Positions 43,516 to 46,224 of a stretch of DNA of 46,224 nucleotides are shown here, piece after piece. Numbering within the stretch: position 1 is the stretch's first letter; every line of letters begins with the position of its first letter. The DNA comes from an uncultured Saprospiraceae bacterium (lineage in GTDB: Bacteria > Bacteroidota > Bacteroidia > Chitinophagales > Saprospiraceae). A program made the translations under genes and the position numbers. The notes beneath the pieces were generated by a model. That model had not been told where the DNA came from. It did not search any database and was given only the letters and a program-made list of their open reading frames with translations. Location of the stretch: positions 1 through 46,224 of the forward strand of contig CALLAW010000031.1 in the NCBI GenBank assembly GCA_938001865.1, given 5' to 3'.

Positions 43516-44052
43516 TTAAAATTTGTTTTTCCACATCATACTCTCTACTGGCACGGTGACTCGAGTATTGTACTTTGCATTTGACTTTTTGTTGTAGTAG
43601 TTTTCGATCTCGCCATCCACTTTGAAGTAAATGAGTTGGCCGACTGGCATCCCTGCATAGATCCTGACGGGTTGCACACATGAGATCTCTAGAGTCCACG
43701 TATTACAAAATCCTACATCGCCTTTACCAGCAGTGGCATGGATATCAATCCCAAGTCTTCCGATACTCGATTTGCCCTCGAGGAAGGGCACGGTTGCATG
43801 TGTCTCAGTATACTCTTGGGTCACTCCGAGGTAGAGGATACCCGGCTCGATGACATAGCCTTCGGGTGGGATCTCTAATGGTGTGATTCGATTGTGTTTC
43901 TTTGCATCTAGGACTCGATTATCATAGGTAGCCAATGTTTTACCTAAGTGGACATCATAGGAGTTAGTCCCGAGGCAGCTTGGATCGTACGGCTCGATGA
44001 CTATCTCGCCGCGTTGCATTGCAGCCTTGATTTCTTTATCAGTCAATATCAT
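43516..44052 (-). CDS. dcd: dCTP deaminase
   Basis: The 178-aa product follows the Bacteroidota Dcd pattern: MILTDKEIK, LGTNSYDVHLGK, GKSSIGRLGI (Lys94, Ser95, Ser96, Arg99), HATAGKGDVGFCNTWTLEIS with the catalytic Glu122, and the terminal ESMMWKNKF. It deaminates dCTP to dUTP for dTTP synthesis. The TAG instead of the E. coli TAH motif is shared with other Bacteroidota members, so it is probably monofunctional; hydrolysis to dUMP cannot be excluded. The start is 35 bp from a divergent gene. Confidence 0.95.
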   Translation of the reverse strand: MILTDKEIKAAMQRGEIVIEPYDPSCLGTNSYDVHLGKTLATYDNRVLDAKKHNRITPLEIPPEGYVIEPGILYLGVTQEYTETHATVPFLEGKSSIGRLGIDIHATAGKGDVGFCNTWTLEISCVQPVRIYAGMPVGQLIYFKVDGEIENYYNKKSNAKYNTRVTVPVESMMWKNKF

Positions 44053-44087
44053 AGGACAAAGATGGATAAAAAAACTAAATTTACGCT

Positions 44088-44714
44088 ATGCCTCTCGTCT
44101 CAATAAACACTTCTCGGCAATCTACTGTCGCTGTCTGGCACACCACAGAAGACTTGGACATCCTCCAATCGAGAGTCTCAGTGACAGATCGTGTGGCCAG
44201 TACGTTGATGACCTGTAAGCCTCATCGGCGTCGAGAGATCATCGGTACACGATACTTACTCGATCAGATACTGGCCGAGGGAGTTACTATACTCAAGGAT
44301 GTGCATGGAAGACCCAAGATCCAAGAATATCCAGATCTCCATCTCTCTGTCTCTCATAGTGGTGCATACTCAGCGGTGATGCTCTCTCAGTCTCGCAATA
44401 TCGGCGTTGACATCCAAGTCCACCGAGACAATATCAGGAAGCTAGCGCCTAAGTTTCTCTATCCCGATGAGGTAGAGGCCGCCGATAACGACCAACTCCA
44501 TTACTACTGGGGGATCAAAGAGTCAGTATTCAAGGCATGGAGCAAGGGAGGAGTAGACTTCAAATCGATGATCACTGTCTCTCCACCGATCATACAGGAT
44601 AAGCAGTTGAAGACCTCAGCCGTATTTGACAACTCTGATACTCGCCAAGAGTATGTTGCTCGAGGCAAACAATTGGGTAATCTCTATCTCACAAGCGTAG
44701 TGCCAATAAGCTAG
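44088..44714 (+). CDS. 4'-phosphopantetheinyl transferase superfamily protein
   Basis: The 208-aa product has the PPTase signatures LSVSHSGAYSAVML (about 86-99), GVDIQVH with Asp108, and YWGIKESVFKAWSKGGVDF (about 140-158) with Glu145. Such Sfp-type enzymes load the phosphopantetheine arm from CoA onto acyl or peptidyl carrier proteins. The usual middle metal ligand of GxDxE is Gln110 here; some active eukaryotic PPTases also lack it, so activity is likely but not proven. Divergent from dcd with a 35-bp gap. Confidence 0.87.
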   Translation: MPLVSINTSRQSTVAVWHTTEDLDILQSRVSVTDRVASTLMTCKPHRRREIIGTRYLLDQILAEGVTILKDVHGRPKIQEYPDLHLSVSHSGAYSAVMLSQSRNIGVDIQVHRDNIRKLAPKFLYPDEVEAADNDQLHYYWGIKESVFKAWSKGGVDFKSMITVSPPIIQDKQLKTSAVFDNSDTRQEYVARGKQLGNLYLTSVVPIS

Positions 44715-44911
44715 GATGAGCAGCGGGGTTTTTACCGATGTTGGTCTTTATTACCCATCTTGGCATACCCTAGATGAGGGAAGGCGAAGTGGAGGTTTGA
44801 TGAGACTTATTATTAGGGAGAGTTAACCGTCTTAGTCTAGTCTAGAGTAGGGGAGAGGTCAGTAGAGTTGGCGGAGTAGTCCCTAGCAATCTGTGAGAAC
44901 TTTTCAGTCGG

Positions 44912-44943
44912 TTGCTTACTCTCGCTAAATCTTATTAAATTTA
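44912..44943 (+). promoter_or_regulatory. Promoter candidate of the response-regulator gene
   Basis: TTG (44912-44914) and TAAATTTA (44936-44943) are 21 nt apart. This matches the Bacteroidota consensus except for a final A in place of G. The start codon is 33 nt downstream. Confidence 0.4.
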
Positions 44944-44975
44944 GGCTGCGAACTGATGAAAAACTCTGTGCTCAG

Positions 44976-45374
44976 ATGAACAAACCCAAAGCGTACCTTA
45001 TAGACGACGATTATGCAACCAACTTCTTCAATGACATCATGCTCAAGAAGTGTGGACTCTTTGAGGAGTGGAAGATATTCGACTCTGCCACAGAAGCCTT
45101 AGAGAATCTCAAAGATCCTACCAATACTCCCGATATCATCCTCTTAGATGTCAATATGCCAGTCATCTCAGGATGGGAGTTTATAGACCAGTACGAGGCC
45201 TTAGAGATCGAGCATAAGTGCAACTGTATCGTCATGCTCTCTACCTCAATCAATCCCAATGACCTAGAGAAGATCAAGTCTCGACCGAGGGTCAAAGCCT
45301 ACCAATCCAAACCTCTCAACGAAGGTGTACTCAAGGATCTCCACCAGCTCGTCATACAACATACCATAGAGTAG
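44976..45374 (+). CDS. Single-domain response regulator (receiver only)
   Basis: The 132-aa product is one receiver domain: acidic pocket IDDD (residues 9-12), phospho-acceptor Asp58 in LLDVNMP, switch Ser89 in MLSTS, and Lys112 in QSKPL. No output domain is attached, so phosphorylation must act through protein contacts. No histidine kinase gene is adjacent. The order and spacing of pocket residues are normal for a functional CheY-type fold. Confidence 0.92.
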   Translation: MNKPKAYLIDDDYATNFFNDIMLKKCGLFEEWKIFDSATEALENLKDPTNTPDIILLDVNMPVISGWEFIDQYEALEIEHKCNCIVMLSTSINPNDLEKIKSRPRVKAYQSKPLNEGVLKDLHQLVIQHTIE

Positions 45375-45523
45375 GCGGCATCCACACCCGAGAGTCTGAG
45401 ACACTCCTATACAGGCAAGCGGCAGCTCACGATCAGATACCAGACCTGCGATCAATGCTCTGATCTGTATGATAATCTTCGCATCCTGTAGTATCTTGCC
45501 ATCTCAATCAGGAATCATCTACT

Positions 45524-45991
45524 ATGAATAACAAACTCCTCTTGACTGGTCTAGGGATCGTAGGACTGACACTCCTCTTCGTACTCCGAGGATGTAATGA
45601 CCGGTCGCAGCCAAATGCAGAACCGAGAGAACACCTCCTCCCGAAGAGTGAGAATGTCGTCGAGATACCAGAGACATTTCCGCCATTCTATGAGGCATTC
45701 CATACGGATAGTCTCTATCAGGTGACGCATATCCAATGGCCACTGAGTCAGCAGAGTGACGGTGCTCCGTGGACGCTGTCTGAGTGGGAGTTACACAAGC
45801 CATTTGACAACAGCTCAGGCGAGTTCACACGAGATCTTGACAACTTTGCTGGGATGATCACAGAGACGATCCGGCATAAGCAAGGATACTTCTATCTGAT
45901 CAGGAGATTCGCAGAGATGGACGGAGAGTGGAGACTTATCTACTATACGGTGGAGAGTATTGCTGATACGGGGGAGGCTGAGGGAGAGTGA
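45524..45991 (+). CDS. Small predicted lipoprotein or membrane-anchored protein
   Basis: The 155-aa product begins with a hydrophobic leader ending LRGC, with Cys24 as a possible lipid site (Arg at -2 is unusual), or the segment is an uncleaved anchor. The body is polar, Glu/Asp/Trp-rich, with a Pro-rich linker and TETIRHKQGYFYLIRRFAEMDGEWRLIYYTVES near the end. No family is recognised. It follows the response regulator by 149 bp. Confidence 0.62.
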   Translation: MNNKLLLTGLGIVGLTLLFVLRGCNDRSQPNAEPREHLLPKSENVVEIPETFPPFYEAFHTDSLYQVTHIQWPLSQQSDGAPWTLSEWELHKPFDNSSGEFTRDLDNFAGMITETIRHKQGYFYLIRRFAEMDGEWRLIYYTVESIADTGEAEGE

Positions 45992-46137
45992 TACGCATCA
46001 GATGGGGGTAAATGCCCAGGTTATCTCATAGAAAACCACCAAATCCTAACTGAAAGAGGATCAAATATCAAAAATCAAAAAAAAATCATCTATATTTATA
46101 GCTTAAAGGACACTCTAAATAAATAAAATTAACAACT

Positions 46138-46224
46138 ATGAATAAATTATTTACTACCCTAGTATTGATGGGATTCGCAGTGACTCTGATGACTGCACAG
46201 ATTAAAGTCGTAGCTCCTAATGGT
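46138..46224 (+). CDS. Start of an exported protein, cut by the window end
   Basis: Only 29 codons are present. They encode a signal peptide (LVLMGFAVTLMTAQ) and the first mature residues IKVVAPNG. The mature start resembles secreted proteins with a tail-fibre-like or phage-adhesin-like stem, but nothing firm can be said. The ATG at 46138 is preceded by an A/T-rich leader and a TATATTTA sequence at 46091, near the -7 consensus. Confidence 0.6.
   Translation, partial: MNKLFTTLVLMGFAVTLMTAQIKVVAPNG

Overview
The window looks like a chromosomal segment of a Bacteroidota bacterium, perhaps from the Saprospirales side of the phylum (lineage below phylum is inference). The evidence is a PorP/SprF protein, a type-B (gliding-motility type) C-terminal sorting domain, DUF5723 and DUF6089 outer-membrane proteins, many lipoproteins with Cys after a short hydrophobic leader, promoter-like TTG-N19..21-TAnnTTTG elements, and few Shine-Dalgarno sites. 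It is mostly housekeeping and cell-envelope gene content. I see no prophage, insertion sequence, CRISPR array or rRNA operon.

Layout. 0.2-3.9 kb: three exported proteins (lipoprotein, DUF5723 barrel, unknown). 4-6.5 kb: a GT4 glycosyltransferase, a DUF2237 protein and a hemolysin III/PAQR membrane protein. 6.6-7.1 kb: a solitary NUMOD4/HNH-type protein on the minus strand. 7.4-11.1 kb: a vWA protein carrying a remnant TonB plug, a lipoprotein, and a Crp/Fnr regulator. 11.3-15.7 kb: mostly minus strand, with Maf, a Lys/Ser-rich disordered protein, and the run ferredoxin-IscX-KdsC-UbiA prenyltransferase; a WG-repeat lipoprotein sits between them on the plus strand. 15.9-18.6 kb: a tandem AAA ATPase with a duplicated N-terminal domain. 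18.6-23.2 kb: a translationally coupled pair of a 1005-aa TPR protein and a beta-barrel. 23.4-23.7 kb: tRNA-Gly(GCC) and tRNA-Leu(UAA).

24.0-31.9 kb is the most system-like locus: PorP/SprF, a PorE-like OmpA protein (TPR, beta-propeller, regulatory-like domains, OmpA) and a 1442-aa Ig/PKD-like secreted protein with a type-B sorting domain. It is closed by a strong terminator and is compositionally distinct from its neighbours. I read it as a surface-protein cassette: substrate, dedicated outer-membrane partner and peptidoglycan-anchored partner of the type IX secretion system.

32-35.3 kb: mnmA, a lipoprotein, rimM (TTG start) and a DUF6089 protein. 35.6-39.1 kb, minus strand: a zinc-less MDR oxidoreductase, an MlaD/MCE protein and a cell-wall amidase. 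These face a divergent lptD (39.2-42.3 kb) whose signal peptide is encoded upstream of any usable start codon. 42.4-46.2 kb: a DAO-type oxidoreductase and dcd (minus), a phosphopantetheinyl transferase, a single-domain response regulator, a small lipoprotein, and the first 29 codons of another exported protein.

The main points for a second look are the lptD 5' end with its (TA)3 tract, the SprF/PorE-like/adhesin cassette, the AAA protein with duplicated N-terminal modules, and the plug-vWA fusion.
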